64,000 nt of DNA from Aulosira sp. FACHB-615 (GTDB lineage Bacteria; Cyanobacteriota; Cyanobacteriia; Cyanobacteriales; Nostocaceae), in contig NZ_JACJSE010000013.1 of NCBI RefSeq assembly GCF_014698045.1, forward strand, positions 119,530 to 183,529, written 5' to 3'. Numbering within the stretch: the first letter of the stretch is position 1; every line of letters starts with the position of its first letter. A program made the position numbers and the translations under genes. Of the stretch, positions 12,001 through 19,531 are shown in pieces. Under the pieces are notes generated by a model. The model did no database searches and was not told the origin of the DNA. It worked only from the letters and a program-made list of their open reading frames with translations.

Positions 12001-12168
12001 GGAGACAGCCTCAGTGTGCTGCTGATTTGATGTTTGCGCTAATACTTGGGGCGTAAACAAGAACCCAGAAAAATTTTGCGGCCATGTCGGTGCAATTGTT
12101 ACGAGAAAAGTATTGAAAGCGATTGAAATAATTTTGCGTAGGCGTAGCTCGTTATGTCTATCGCTCAT
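6025..12168 (-). CDS. Giant exported WD40-TPR-CHAT protein
   Basis: About 2047 aa from ATG 12168, which has GAGG nine bases upstream; an in-frame ATG at 12183 lacks this. The N-terminus has a hydrophobic signal ending PQVLAQTS. Residues about 65-1310 hold about 30 WD40 repeats (I counted 30 blade-like units, some degenerate), enough for four seven-bladed propellers. About 1340-1600 holds roughly eight TPRs, and about 1660-2045 a CHAT peptidase domain with His in FATHG (near 1914) and Cys in LSACDTG (near 1959). WD40 and TPR parts presumably bind targets and regulate the peptidase. Its start follows the stop of the dead CHAT gene (12190-13449) by about 20 nt, so they are probably co-transcribed. 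Substrate and trigger unknown. Confidence 0.9.
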   Translation of the reverse strand: MSDRHNELRLRKIISIAFNTFLVTIAPTWPQNFSGFLFTPQVLAQTSNQQHTEAVSGNFVDYFAQEREIKAHNGSVNSASFSPDGKLIVTAGADNTARVWDFSGKQVAELVGHQGNVKTANFSPDGKLIVTASFDATARIWNISGNQLVELKGHQGNVYSANFSPDSKQIITAGADKTVWLWDLSGKQLREIPAHNGSVYSANFSLDGKKIVTTSADKTARIWDLSGKLISELTGHKDTVWSANFSPDGQQIVTASDDKTARIWDLSGKVLAELKAHSDSVLNVNFSKDGQQIITASIDKTALIWKYSGRLIGKLQGHEGGVNSVSFTQDGKHIITASSDYTTRVWDTSNKVLTELLGHKGEVNSADFSPDGKRIITGSQDETARIWDISSKLVTEIKAPQEVWTTKFSPDGKLIVTTSQNKIARVWDIKGKLITELKGHQEVVNSANFSPDSKLIITGSGDKTARIWDISGKLITEIKGHQANVESANFSYDGKRIITASDNIARIWDKSGKLITQLELKGKQYSIISANFSPDGKMVVTASHDGSAWIWDASGKVITKVEFPNTTTEKYNENRVYGADFSRDNKFLITATSDGARIWDISGKLITELKGHQHEVTSANFSPDGKLVVTASRDSTVRIWYVFGKLAASPKLPETPPSSNQPFQEQVKPRFRNEDNVITSVSFSPDNKLIVTGSKDGTAQIWDNSGKLLTELTGHQYQINNVYFSADSKLIFTASWDFAAVWDTSGKLLAKLKDIRDIAVSSGSLSPDGKLAITTYSSFERNVLLWDTSGKLLTELKGHKDLVNSATFSPDGKLIVTASDDKNARIWDISGKFLAELKGHQQKVKNAVFSPDGKLIVTISDEPIVRVWDISGKLLTELKHKYGFIDRVNFSPDSKLIITSYLGRSSSVWDTSGNLIKELEGIEIFSFSPDGRQTVAISGGIALVGDISSQKFTEIRSDQGLIKGVTFSPNSQFIVTVVEKFSSKSIAQIWDVSGKRIAEFKSYPSTVNDANFSPDSKLFITAFDNGTVRVWNNFGKILTEITGKHSVNSASFSPNNQLILTSSAGTSILWDTSGKQLAQLRGYKPSFSPDGKLIVTVSFDKTALVWDVTGKQVAELKGHQNSINSANFSADSKLIVTTSNDKTARVWNTAGKLITEIKGNNLGFKSGIFSPDNQLILTLGWNNVPQVWDISGKLLAELKGQQNYFNNAIFSPNSKLIITISSNIILWDISGKLVTEFQTSQGDIKDVNFSPDGKLIVTASSDGIARVWETTGKLLIELKGHQGNVTKANFSPDGKRIITASDDGTARVWELSGKQIALLNLDEKIAATPKAEADRLRDLQFSAPNCAQAIEPWQKALKLYQEISDNENQAIVLEQLGNAHYCLSDYTKAIASYNNALDIAKKFNYAQKQAKNLANLGNVYNSLADYETAIKYYNDALKILEQNQDAQLKAEVLRNRGNLYITQAKYNEAIQDLSQALAIDKNTTSLAKTKANLANIYYSLGDYNKAIQYYKEAAELIPSEALGGLGNVYLALGDTVKAIEFQQESLAKAQQDEDKEAEGNALNNLANALRQAGKLPEAETHLRQAIAIWENLRLTLDDAKKISIFEKQTRTYRLLQAVLIAQNKIAEALEISERGRARAFIDLLNKRISPNSTEQSKVTVINIEQIKQIAKSENSTLVQYSIITDKFKVDGKQQTQDSELYIWVIKPTGEVSFHRTDLKSLWQKEKINLKQLIEKMRLSMGIIDIKTRNSRSIKVSAAEGANQPKRLQQLYELLIKPIADHLPSNPDERVIFIPQGELFLVPFPALQYEQGKFLIEKHTILTTPSIQVLDFTSKQKRHIEALNTKSLIVGNPTMPKVELEPGKPPEQLNNLPGAEQEAKNVAAILKTQALTGKQASKTAILQKIAQARIIHFATHGLLDDNRGLGSAIALAPSGKDNGLLTAEEILNLKLNADLVVLSACDTGRGRVTGDGVIGLSRSLISAGVPSVIVSLWAVDDNSTSFLMTEFYKNIQQKQDKATALRKAMLTTMQKYPLPKNWAAFTLIGESE

Positions 12169-12189
12169 AATTCTTATCCTCATTTCAAA

Positions 12190-13449
12190 CTACAACAAGC
12201 CAATTAAAGTAAAAGCTGCCCAATCTCTGGGGTTTGGGTATTTTTTCTTAGTTTCTAGCATCGCATAACGTAAGGCTGCTGCTTTATCTGGTTTTTCATG
12301 GAGTTTTTGATAAAATTTTGTCATTAAATATGCGGTTGATTGATCTGATATATCCCATAAAGAAGCAATCACGCTGGAAACTCCCGCCGATAAGAAAGAA
12401 CGTGATAAGCCAATTACGCCGTCATTTGTGATTATTCCGATGGCTGTATCGTTGGCACTTAAGACAACTAAATCTGCTGTTAATTTTAATTTTTGAATTT
12501 CTGCGGGTGTGAGTAAGCCATCATCTTGAGTGGAGGGTGTGAAAGCTAAACCTTGCTGATTTTTGAGATATGCTTGTGTTGCTAAATGAATAATTTTTGC
12601 TTGCGAAATTCGCTGTACAACTGCGGTTTCGGTTGCTGCATTACCTATGAGTGGTTGGGTGTTAAATAATTGTGCGATCGCTTTTGCTTCTTGTTCTGCA
12701 CCAATTAGCTGAAGCGGTTCTCCTCGATCAGATTGTATTTTAGGATTACCCACTACTAAAATATCTTGTCCGATATTTTGATATTGTTTTTTTCGCTGAT
12801 AAAGTAAATCTAAGGCTTGAATGGAAGGTGCAGTGGCAATTGTATATCGCTCAATTAAATATTTACCTTTGGCATCTTGTAAGGCAGCAAAAGGTACAAG
12901 AAATAATTCGCCTTGGGGAATGAAAATAATATTTGTGTTTGGTTGTTGAGGTAATAAATTTTCAATAGGTTTAATTAATAATTCATGCAATTTTTGGAAG
13001 TTATCTTTAAGTTGATTACGTTTGAGATAATTATAATTACCTGTCACCCCAAGAGACAAACGACTTTGAGCAATTAACTCAGACAGAGATGTGTTTTGTT
13101 TTTGCCACAATGCTTTAATATCAACCTGACGAAAGGTTATATCTCCTGTAGGTTTAATGACCCAAATATAGAGTTCTGATTCTCTCGTTTGTTTTTTGCC
13201 TGCAATCGTAAATTCATTATTAATAATTGAATATTGTATAAGGGTGGCATTTTGTTGTTTAGCAACTTGCCTAATCTGTTCTGTAGCAGAATTAACTGCT
13301 AATGTAAACATGCGATCGCCTAATATATTTCCTGGCAATTGCTCTGAAGCTAAAACCTGGTTGTGAGCAAAAATATTGATGGCGATCGCCATCATCATTA
13401 GGCAAACTGATGTATTTGTAAAAATTGATGGTGTAAAGTTAATCGACAT
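12190..13449 (-). CDS. CHAT-domain pseudo-peptidase, exported
   Basis: 419 aa from ATG 13449; a TTG at 13461 is in frame but less likely. A hydrophobic segment ending in NQVLASEQ is a signal peptide. The rest is a CHAT domain without TPRs. Both catalytic motifs are changed: LATHG is LATQA (His to Gln) and LSACDTG is LSANDTA (Cys to Asn). I checked the codons (CAA, AAC). The rest of the fold is well conserved (VIGLSRSFLSAGVSSVIASLWDI), and there is no frameshift, which argues for a kept but non-catalytic protein, perhaps a regulator or decoy of the active CHAT protein encoded directly downstream. Confidence 0.85.
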   Translation of the reverse strand: MSINFTPSIFTNTSVCLMMMAIAINIFAHNQVLASEQLPGNILGDRMFTLAVNSATEQIRQVAKQQNATLIQYSIINNEFTIAGKKQTRESELYIWVIKPTGDITFRQVDIKALWQKQNTSLSELIAQSRLSLGVTGNYNYLKRNQLKDNFQKLHELLIKPIENLLPQQPNTNIIFIPQGELFLVPFAALQDAKGKYLIERYTIATAPSIQALDLLYQRKKQYQNIGQDILVVGNPKIQSDRGEPLQLIGAEQEAKAIAQLFNTQPLIGNAATETAVVQRISQAKIIHLATQAYLKNQQGLAFTPSTQDDGLLTPAEIQKLKLTADLVVLSANDTAIGIITNDGVIGLSRSFLSAGVSSVIASLWDISDQSTAYLMTKFYQKLHEKPDKAAALRYAMLETKKKYPNPRDWAAFTLIGLL

Positions 13450-13637
13450 TTTATCTTTCAAGTAAAAATAATGAGATATTAAATTGTTTTTTATATAAAT
13501 AGGTAAGAGTAGATGAGTTTATATGCAGTCGCTTATAGAATTGGAATAAAGGCATAAAATCTATAACTCTGTAGAGACATTACATATAACGTCTCTACAT
13601 TATTCTAAGAATATGCTGCTGTAAGTTTTTAATAGAT

Positions 13638-14060
13638 TTAAATTAACTGTTTGGCTACTCTATCAAGATTTTTGCGAATTTCTAAAGTTGCAACACCAGT
13701 AATTGCGCCTTCATCCTCAGCCAAATATTGGGCGGCAAATTTTTTGACTGCGGCTACAGTTCTTGGCCCATAAAAGGGATGATCTTTAGGTAAGTCGGCT
13801 TTGACTACTACATTCAATTCATATTGCAAAATTCTGATCACTTCTTCCGCTTTTGCCATTGTTTTTGGCCCGACTATACCATCTACCAACAGTTCATAGT
13901 CTGCCTGAAAATTTTTGATGGCTTGTACAGTTTTAATGGTTGTGAGTGGCGAATTATCTTTACTAACTGGAAACCCCTGCCCCAAAGCAGCAAAATCTTG
14001 AGCTAGATATCCTAATCCAAATAAAATAGAACGGAATTGAGCATTGTTGTAGGTAATCAT
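13638..14060 (-). CDS. Peptidoglycan-binding-domain protein
   Basis: 140 aa, no signal peptide or membrane segment. Two PG_binding_1-like units are seen: one around residues 40-70 (VQAIKNFQADYELLVDGIVG then PKTM) and a second around 85-125 (PFYGPRTVAAVKKFAAQYL). This fold binds cell-wall peptidoglycan when exported, but without a signal its location is unclear. It is a stand-alone gene with 176 nt to the CHAT gene upstream in the window and about 100 nt to the PhoD-like gene. Function unknown beyond the fold. Confidence 0.75.
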   Translation of the reverse strand: MITYNNAQFRSILFGLGYLAQDFAALGQGFPVSKDNSPLTTIKTVQAIKNFQADYELLVDGIVGPKTMAKAEEVIRILQYELNVVVKADLPKDHPFYGPRTVAAVKKFAAQYLAEDEGAITGVATLEIRKNLDRVAKQLI

Positions 14061-14158
14061 ATTTACTAAAGCTCCATATCTCCAGGCTGCAAGATTGAAT
14101 TACTGAGTAATTGGGTTTTATTGGTTAACATTAGCTACACCACCCATTGATGCTATTC

Positions 14159-16429
14159 CTAATGAAATACATCATGATCAGGTAGCAGTTGAGTTTCAAA
14201 CCGGGAGTAAACCAGTTCAGTTGTATACCAGGAAGAAAACCAGTATAAATCTTGGATGACTTTATTCGCAAGACTTTCATCGGTTGGTTCAAACTGCACT
14301 AATGCTAAATTATTCACGCCTACTACTTCTTTTCCATCTTGAAACCAAGGGGATTTCCAAAACATTAAAAATTGTAGCGATCGCCACTTCGCTTTTTCTG
14401 GGCGGTTCCAGGGAGCAATAAAACTTAATACATCAATGGCTAAATTCGCAGTTTGGGTTTTTTGCCGAGGAATTAACTCTAACGCACAACGCCAGTCAGG
14501 ACGGGACGAATTTTGGCGTTGCCATTTTTTAGCAGCAACTTCCACCATATCAGCAGGATGACTCCAGCCCCACCAATATCGGACTTTTTCTGGTAATAGC
14601 CAATTTTTCAATTTGGTGTGAATTAACCGCGTGAGAAATTCTTCATTTTTTAAGGCACTACAGGTTAACTGCACCAATACAGATAACAATTGGGAATCAA
14701 TATCTTGATGAGATAAACGCACCGCCGAACTATAGTGAATATCTCCCGACAAGACAATGACTTGTTGACGTTGGGTAAATAATGTTGTGAGAAATTGCGC
14801 CAATGCTTCTGTATGAATATTCCACGCATCACCCACATCTGTAGAAAAAACCTTATCGTTTTTTAAATGCCAATGATGCACCCAATCAATCACTTTTAAG
14901 CCAAAGACATTGGTAGGTGCAATCACAAATGTGGCGGGAATATTAGTTTTTGCTTGTAAAGGTGTCAGTAGTTGTTGTTTTACCGCCTGGGGTGATAATA
15001 ACCTGGGTGGGGCGATGGGTTTCGCGTCGGCTGGATAACCCCGCCAAGTCCGGGTATCGAGAACAATCACTTCATGAATTGGGCTGCGGATGGTGTAATG
15101 CCAATTGAGGGATTGGGGATGTCTGGCTAAAACTAATGTGGAATCATCTTGAGCAAAAGTTGGTAAGCCTGTGAGAGAATCGGTATCTGGCAGACCAAGA
15201 TAAAGGGCGATCGCTTGATCGGCATAACTATCTGTACCGTGGGAAGCTGACCAAATTTCCGCCGCCGCCAGCAGTTTTTCCCCAGATTCCCCAAAGGCAA
15301 ATTGTTCAGGTGTATTTCCCCAAGCTTGAAACACGCTGTAAGCTAACAGGGCATTCTGCACCACCCGCCGCCCCAAAGGTTTGCCCAAAACGCGCAAACA
15401 CCAAGCTTGATTCAAATTCCAGTCATCGCTAACATCGTGGTCATCAAAAATTGTGTAGGTGGGAATATTCGCCAAAGCACGGCGAACTTTTCCCAAAGTA
15501 TAAATAAATTGTTGTAAATCTTTGACTTCTCGATTCCAGTTTTTGATACCTTGGCGATCGCTAGTTACTTCTGTTCCTTGAGGAAATTTCCGCGGCCAGC
15601 ACACAGGCGACCAAGTTAATAAATAAGCCGCGTAATATTCCCCCAAACTCAGCAGATGGCTGTTAACTTTACTATATTTGTTATGCAATCCGGCGGTGAA
15701 ACCTGCTTGTTCTGTTGCGACTTCCGCCCGTTGTCTGGTAGGTAATTCCTTGGGAGTACAGGAAATTGGGCTGACAGGTAACTTTTCTTCCCAACCCAAT
15801 AAAATATCACCCAAATGAGTCGCCACCCATAAGGAAGGATCAGCAACATCATCACCATAAATTTGGTCGCCTGTGAGAAACAATTGCTGGGGGCGGTGTT
15901 GGGGTTGAGTTGCTGTATTTGCAATTAAACTATCAAGAATTGGTAACGCATCCAAACCATGTCCATGCGGTTTGCGACAAGAAGCGTGGACAATTTTTAA
16001 ATCTTGCAGACGACTGGGAGGTAAAACAAAGGTTGGTTGTTGATGGTCAAAATAACTAATGCTATCTGCGGCAAAATTCTCAGAACTTAATGCTTGGGAT
16101 AAAGTTTGCTGTTCTGTATCACAGATAAATTGTAAGGTGTAGGCGTAGATGCGATCGCCCAGCAGATGATTTTCATCGTGACATTCAGCCGTTACCGCCA
16201 CAACATGCAGATATTCACCCAAAGCAACTGTAGCGCGTTCTCCAGTAAACAAACAATTCCCTAGAGTTGCGCCTTGATTTGTTGTTTCATAAATTTTCAG
16301 TTCTACCCGACAAGACTGCTTGAGGGCTATCCATACCGTCACGGCTGTTGATTCGGTATGTTGTAGCATTGGCCCTGCCAAAATTAGCGGCAGTTCGGTG
16401 ATGAACTCGCTTCCAAAAGGATACTGCAT
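14159..16429 (-). CDS. PhoD-like metallophosphatase family protein
   Basis: 756 aa. The metallophosphoesterase motifs are visible in order: LFLTGDQIYGDDVADP (near residue 187), FDDHDVSDDW (near 331), VLDTRTWRGYP (near 455) and VLSGDIHYSSAV (near 560). These are the metal ligands of the PhoD/alkaline phosphatase D superfamily. The N-terminal ~130 residues look like the beta-rich domain that precedes PhoD-like catalytic domains. No signal peptide is seen, so it may act on an intracellular phosphoester; the substrate cannot be told from sequence. It lies 108 nt downstream of the malic enzyme gene and could be co-transcribed with it, though a hairpin sits between them. Confidence 0.8.
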   Translation of the reverse strand: MQYPFGSEFITELPLILAGPMLQHTESTAVTVWIALKQSCRVELKIYETTNQGATLGNCLFTGERATVALGEYLHVVAVTAECHDENHLLGDRIYAYTLQFICDTEQQTLSQALSSENFAADSISYFDHQQPTFVLPPSRLQDLKIVHASCRKPHGHGLDALPILDSLIANTATQPQHRPQQLFLTGDQIYGDDVADPSLWVATHLGDILLGWEEKLPVSPISCTPKELPTRQRAEVATEQAGFTAGLHNKYSKVNSHLLSLGEYYAAYLLTWSPVCWPRKFPQGTEVTSDRQGIKNWNREVKDLQQFIYTLGKVRRALANIPTYTIFDDHDVSDDWNLNQAWCLRVLGKPLGRRVVQNALLAYSVFQAWGNTPEQFAFGESGEKLLAAAEIWSASHGTDSYADQAIALYLGLPDTDSLTGLPTFAQDDSTLVLARHPQSLNWHYTIRSPIHEVIVLDTRTWRGYPADAKPIAPPRLLSPQAVKQQLLTPLQAKTNIPATFVIAPTNVFGLKVIDWVHHWHLKNDKVFSTDVGDAWNIHTEALAQFLTTLFTQRQQVIVLSGDIHYSSAVRLSHQDIDSQLLSVLVQLTCSALKNEEFLTRLIHTKLKNWLLPEKVRYWWGWSHPADMVEVAAKKWQRQNSSRPDWRCALELIPRQKTQTANLAIDVLSFIAPWNRPEKAKWRSLQFLMFWKSPWFQDGKEVVGVNNLALVQFEPTDESLANKVIQDLYWFSSWYTTELVYSRFETQLLPDHDVFH

Positions 16430-16537
16430 GAGTGAATTTTATCTGCGTGTATCTGCGTACATCGGCGGTTAATTTGTTCCCCTCTTGTTTCCGATTTCTG
16501 GGAGATAGGCAAGCTGCCTATCCCACAAGAATTATAC

Positions 16538-17929
16538 TCAACTCTTGGCAATACCTTCTTGACGTGCTGCCCTTTGTACAGCCGCCGCCACAGCCGGGGC
16601 GACACGGGTATCAAACACAGAAGGAATAATATGTTCAGGACTCAAATCGCTGGGGTTGACTAAAGAAGCGATCGCACTGGCCGCTTCTAAGTACATTGTG
16701 GTTGTAATTTCTTTAGCACGACAATCTAAAGCACCCCGGAAGACTCCCGGAAAAGCCAACACATTGTTAATTTGATTGGGGTAATCACTGCGTCCTGTCG
16801 CCATTACCGCCACAGTTTTGCTCACTAATTCTGGCTGAATTTCAGGAATGGGATTGGCCATGGCAAACACAATGGGATCTTTCGCCATTGCTTGCACCAT
16901 TTCTGGGGTTAATACGCCAGGGGCGCTAACACCAATAAAGACATCTGCACCTTGCATTGCGCCGGCTAATGTTCCTTGGGCTTTGACGGCAAATTCTTGT
17001 TTTTCTTCTGTCAAGTCAGTGCGGTGAACAGAAAGAATACCTTTAGAGTCACACATCAAAATGGTTTGCGCCCCAGCTTTCCGCAGTAACCGCGCGATCG
17101 CCACACCCGCAGCGCCCGCACCATTAATTACAATGCGGATATCTGCCATTGATTTGTTAACTAATTTCAGCGCGTTATATAATGCTGCTAAAGTGACAAT
17201 CGCTGTGCCATGTTGGTCATCATGGAATACTGGGATATCTAATTCCTGACGCAATCTTTGTTCAATTTCAAAACAACGGGGCGCAGCAATATCTTCTAAG
17301 TTCACCCCGCCAAACACAGGCGCAATTTGCTTCACCGCCTGAACAATCTCATCGGTACTTTGGGTAGCTAGACAAATAGGAAAAGCATCGATACCAGCAA
17401 ATTCCTTAAATAGCATAGCTTTGCCTTCCATCACAGGTAAAGCCGCCGCCGGGCCGAGATTACCCAAGCCCAAAACTGCACTACCATCGGTAACAATGGC
17501 GACAGTATTTTGTTTAATTGTCAGATTGTAAACTTCTTCTGGGTTGGCGGCGATCGCTTTACAAATCCGCCCCACACCAGGAGTATAAGCCATTGCTAAA
17601 TCAGAAACACTTCTTAAGGCAATACGGCTAGTGATGCTAATTTTGCCACCACGGTGTAAATTAAAGGTGCGATCGTAAACATCGATCACCTTAATGTTTG
17701 GTAGTTCTTTGATTGCTTGGACAATGGTTTCAGCATGTTCTGTACTAGCTGCATCTACGGTAATATCGCGCGTAGATTCTTGACGGGTTTGTTCAATTAA
17801 ATCTATTTGCCCCAGATTACCACCACTGGTTGCGATCGCCTGTGTCACCGATGCTAACATCCCGACGCGGTTGGGAATTTGCAACCGCAGAGTCAAACTA
17901 AAACTGGAATTAGGAGTTAGGTCTGCCAT
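16538..17929 (-). CDS. Malic enzyme with N-terminal ACT domain
   Basis: 463 aa. Residues about 9-80 form an ACT domain (RLQIPNRVGMLASVTQAIAT), a small-molecule regulatory module. The remainder is the bacterial short-form malic enzyme: the malic N-domain (SDLAMAYTPGVGRICKAI, AIVTDGSAVLGLGNLGP, metal site in FHDDQHGTAIV) and the NAD-binding domain (IVINGAGAAGVAIARLL). It decarboxylates malate oxidatively to pyruvate with NAD(P)+. In heterocystous cyanobacteria this reaction can supply pyruvate or reductant to the heterocyst, though nothing here shows cell-specific expression. The length is normal for the ACT-containing cyanobacterial form. Confidence 0.92.
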   Translation of the reverse strand: MADLTPNSSFSLTLRLQIPNRVGMLASVTQAIATSGGNLGQIDLIEQTRQESTRDITVDAASTEHAETIVQAIKELPNIKVIDVYDRTFNLHRGGKISITSRIALRSVSDLAMAYTPGVGRICKAIAANPEEVYNLTIKQNTVAIVTDGSAVLGLGNLGPAAALPVMEGKAMLFKEFAGIDAFPICLATQSTDEIVQAVKQIAPVFGGVNLEDIAAPRCFEIEQRLRQELDIPVFHDDQHGTAIVTLAALYNALKLVNKSMADIRIVINGAGAAGVAIARLLRKAGAQTILMCDSKGILSVHRTDLTEEKQEFAVKAQGTLAGAMQGADVFIGVSAPGVLTPEMVQAMAKDPIVFAMANPIPEIQPELVSKTVAVMATGRSDYPNQINNVLAFPGVFRGALDCRAKEITTTMYLEAASAIASLVNPSDLSPEHIIPSVFDTRVAPAVAAAVQRAARQEGIAKS

Positions 17930-18038
17930 TGTAATTTTGCAATAGTGAATTTTAGATTTTATATTGAATCGCTGAGTAAAAATCTAGACTAAAACTAAAA
18001 TCTACAAAGACTCTAACGTTTCCTAACCTAATCATTGA

Positions 18039-19481
18039 CTAAAAGTTCAACATCACAGGTACGGCAGAACCGACAACTTTTTGCTTAACTAAGCCTGTAT
18101 GACAAACTTGTGGCTGTTGAATGGGTATTTCCACTATAAATTCTGCTCCTTGCTCTGGATGGGAAATACAGCGCAAACTGCCATAATGTAGTTCAGTGAT
18201 AATTTGATGACTAATTGACATTCCCAACCCTGTACCCTTACCCGCAGGTTTGGTTGTAAAGAAAGGGTCGAAAATTCGTTGTTGAATATGTTCTGGTATT
18301 CCTAGACCATTGTCAGCAATTCTAATAATAATGCGATCGCTGTCTACCACCTCGGTATGAATCCGAATCATCGGTGATGGTACATAACTCGGATAATGTT
18401 CCATCGCTTCTGTTAAAGCATCAATGGCATTACTCAAAATATTCATAAACACCTGATTCATTTTGCCGGGATAGCACTCTACTTTGGGCAGGTTGCCATA
18501 TTCTTTGACTACTTTAATGTTTGGCTGTCCTGGTTTTCCGTCTAGGTGTCGCTTGAGAATCATGAGTGTACTATCTATACCCTCATGAATGTTTACCACT
18601 TTGACTTCTGCTTCATCGTGGCGGGAGAAGCTACGCAAAGATTTAATAATGTCACAAATTCTCTCAGTCCCAACTTCCATTGAAGAAAGAATTTTTGGTA
18701 AGTCTTCTAGCAAATATTCTAAGTCTATGTCTTTAGCTTTGGCTTTAATCTCCGGGGTAGCGCCAGGTAATTGCTTTTGATAAAGTGCCACTAATTCCAG
18801 CAAGTTCTGGGTATAGCGACTGACATAGTAAAGATTGGCGTGGATAAAGTTCACGGGGTTATTAATTTCATGGGCTATACCCGCTACTAGTTGACCTAGA
18901 GTGGCTAACTTTTCTGACTGCACCAGCTGAACTTGAGCTTTTTCTAAGGTGCAAAGTGCGTCAGTAAGTTTTTGGGTACGTTCCAATACCCTTTGTTCTA
19001 ATTCTTGAGTTAATTTCTGTAAAGCTGCTTCGGCGATCGCCCTTTCTTGGATTTCTTGTTGGAGACGGAAATTTTTCTCTGCTAGTGCTGAATTCAAGTT
19101 TCGCAAATTCACATGGATTTGAACCCGCGCCAACACTTCTGCTTGCTGAAATGGCTTGGTAATATAATCAACAGCACCTAAAGAAAGGCCTTTCACCTTA
19201 TCTACCGTATCGCTCAAAGCAGTCATAAAAATGACAGGAATATCTTTTGTCTGTGGATTTTGCTTGAGTCGGTAGCATGTTTCAAATCCATCAATCCCCG
19301 GCATCATCACATCTAATAAGATTAGGTCTGGTGGATCATATTCAATTTGTTCAATAGCACTTTCTCCACTGGTGGCGACTGCAACTTCAAAACCAGCGTC
19401 AGTCAAAGCTTCCGAAAGTACTTCTAAGTTGGTAGGCGTATCATCTACAATTAAAATTAAATTGGTTTCTTGAGTCTGCAC
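18039..19481 (-). CDS. Response regulator-histidine kinase (REC-coil-HisKA-HATPase)
   Basis: 480 aa; starts at GTG 19481, supported by AGGGG seven bases upstream. Residues about 8-125 form a receiver domain with phosphoacceptor Asp in DLILLDVMMPG (near 56) and the Lys of YITKPFQ. A coiled coil follows (about 130-185), then HisKA with His in AGIAHEINNPVNF (near 204), and a HATPase with GLGIPEHIQQRIFDPFF and GKGTGLGMS. The protein therefore takes phosphate on its receiver and signals through a C-terminal kinase core, a frequent cyanobacterial architecture. It is cytosolic and lies 50 nt downstream of the sensor kinase at 19532-22363, so the two likely form one pathway. No dedicated output regulator is encoded nearby. 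Confidence 0.9.
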   Translation of the reverse strand: MQTQETNLILIVDDTPTNLEVLSEALTDAGFEVAVATSGESAIEQIEYDPPDLILLDVMMPGIDGFETCYRLKQNPQTKDIPVIFMTALSDTVDKVKGLSLGAVDYITKPFQQAEVLARVQIHVNLRNLNSALAEKNFRLQQEIQERAIAEAALQKLTQELEQRVLERTQKLTDALCTLEKAQVQLVQSEKLATLGQLVAGIAHEINNPVNFIHANLYYVSRYTQNLLELVALYQKQLPGATPEIKAKAKDIDLEYLLEDLPKILSSMEVGTERICDIIKSLRSFSRHDEAEVKVVNIHEGIDSTLMILKRHLDGKPGQPNIKVVKEYGNLPKVECYPGKMNQVFMNILSNAIDALTEAMEHYPSYVPSPMIRIHTEVVDSDRIIIRIADNGLGIPEHIQQRIFDPFFTTKPAGKGTGLGMSISHQIITELHYGSLRCISHPEQGAEFIVEIPIQQPQVCHTGLVKQKVVGSAVPVMLNF

Positions 19482-19531
19482 AATTCTTCCCCTGATACTT
19501 ATTCAAATTTTGATGGAGTGAGGAATTTTTA

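Noticed and set aside
16504..16522. Hairpin GATAGGCA / TGCCTATC near the malic enzyme 3' end as terminator
   Set aside because: Eight-bp stem with a 3-nt loop but no U tract on either strand; more likely a dispersed repeat.
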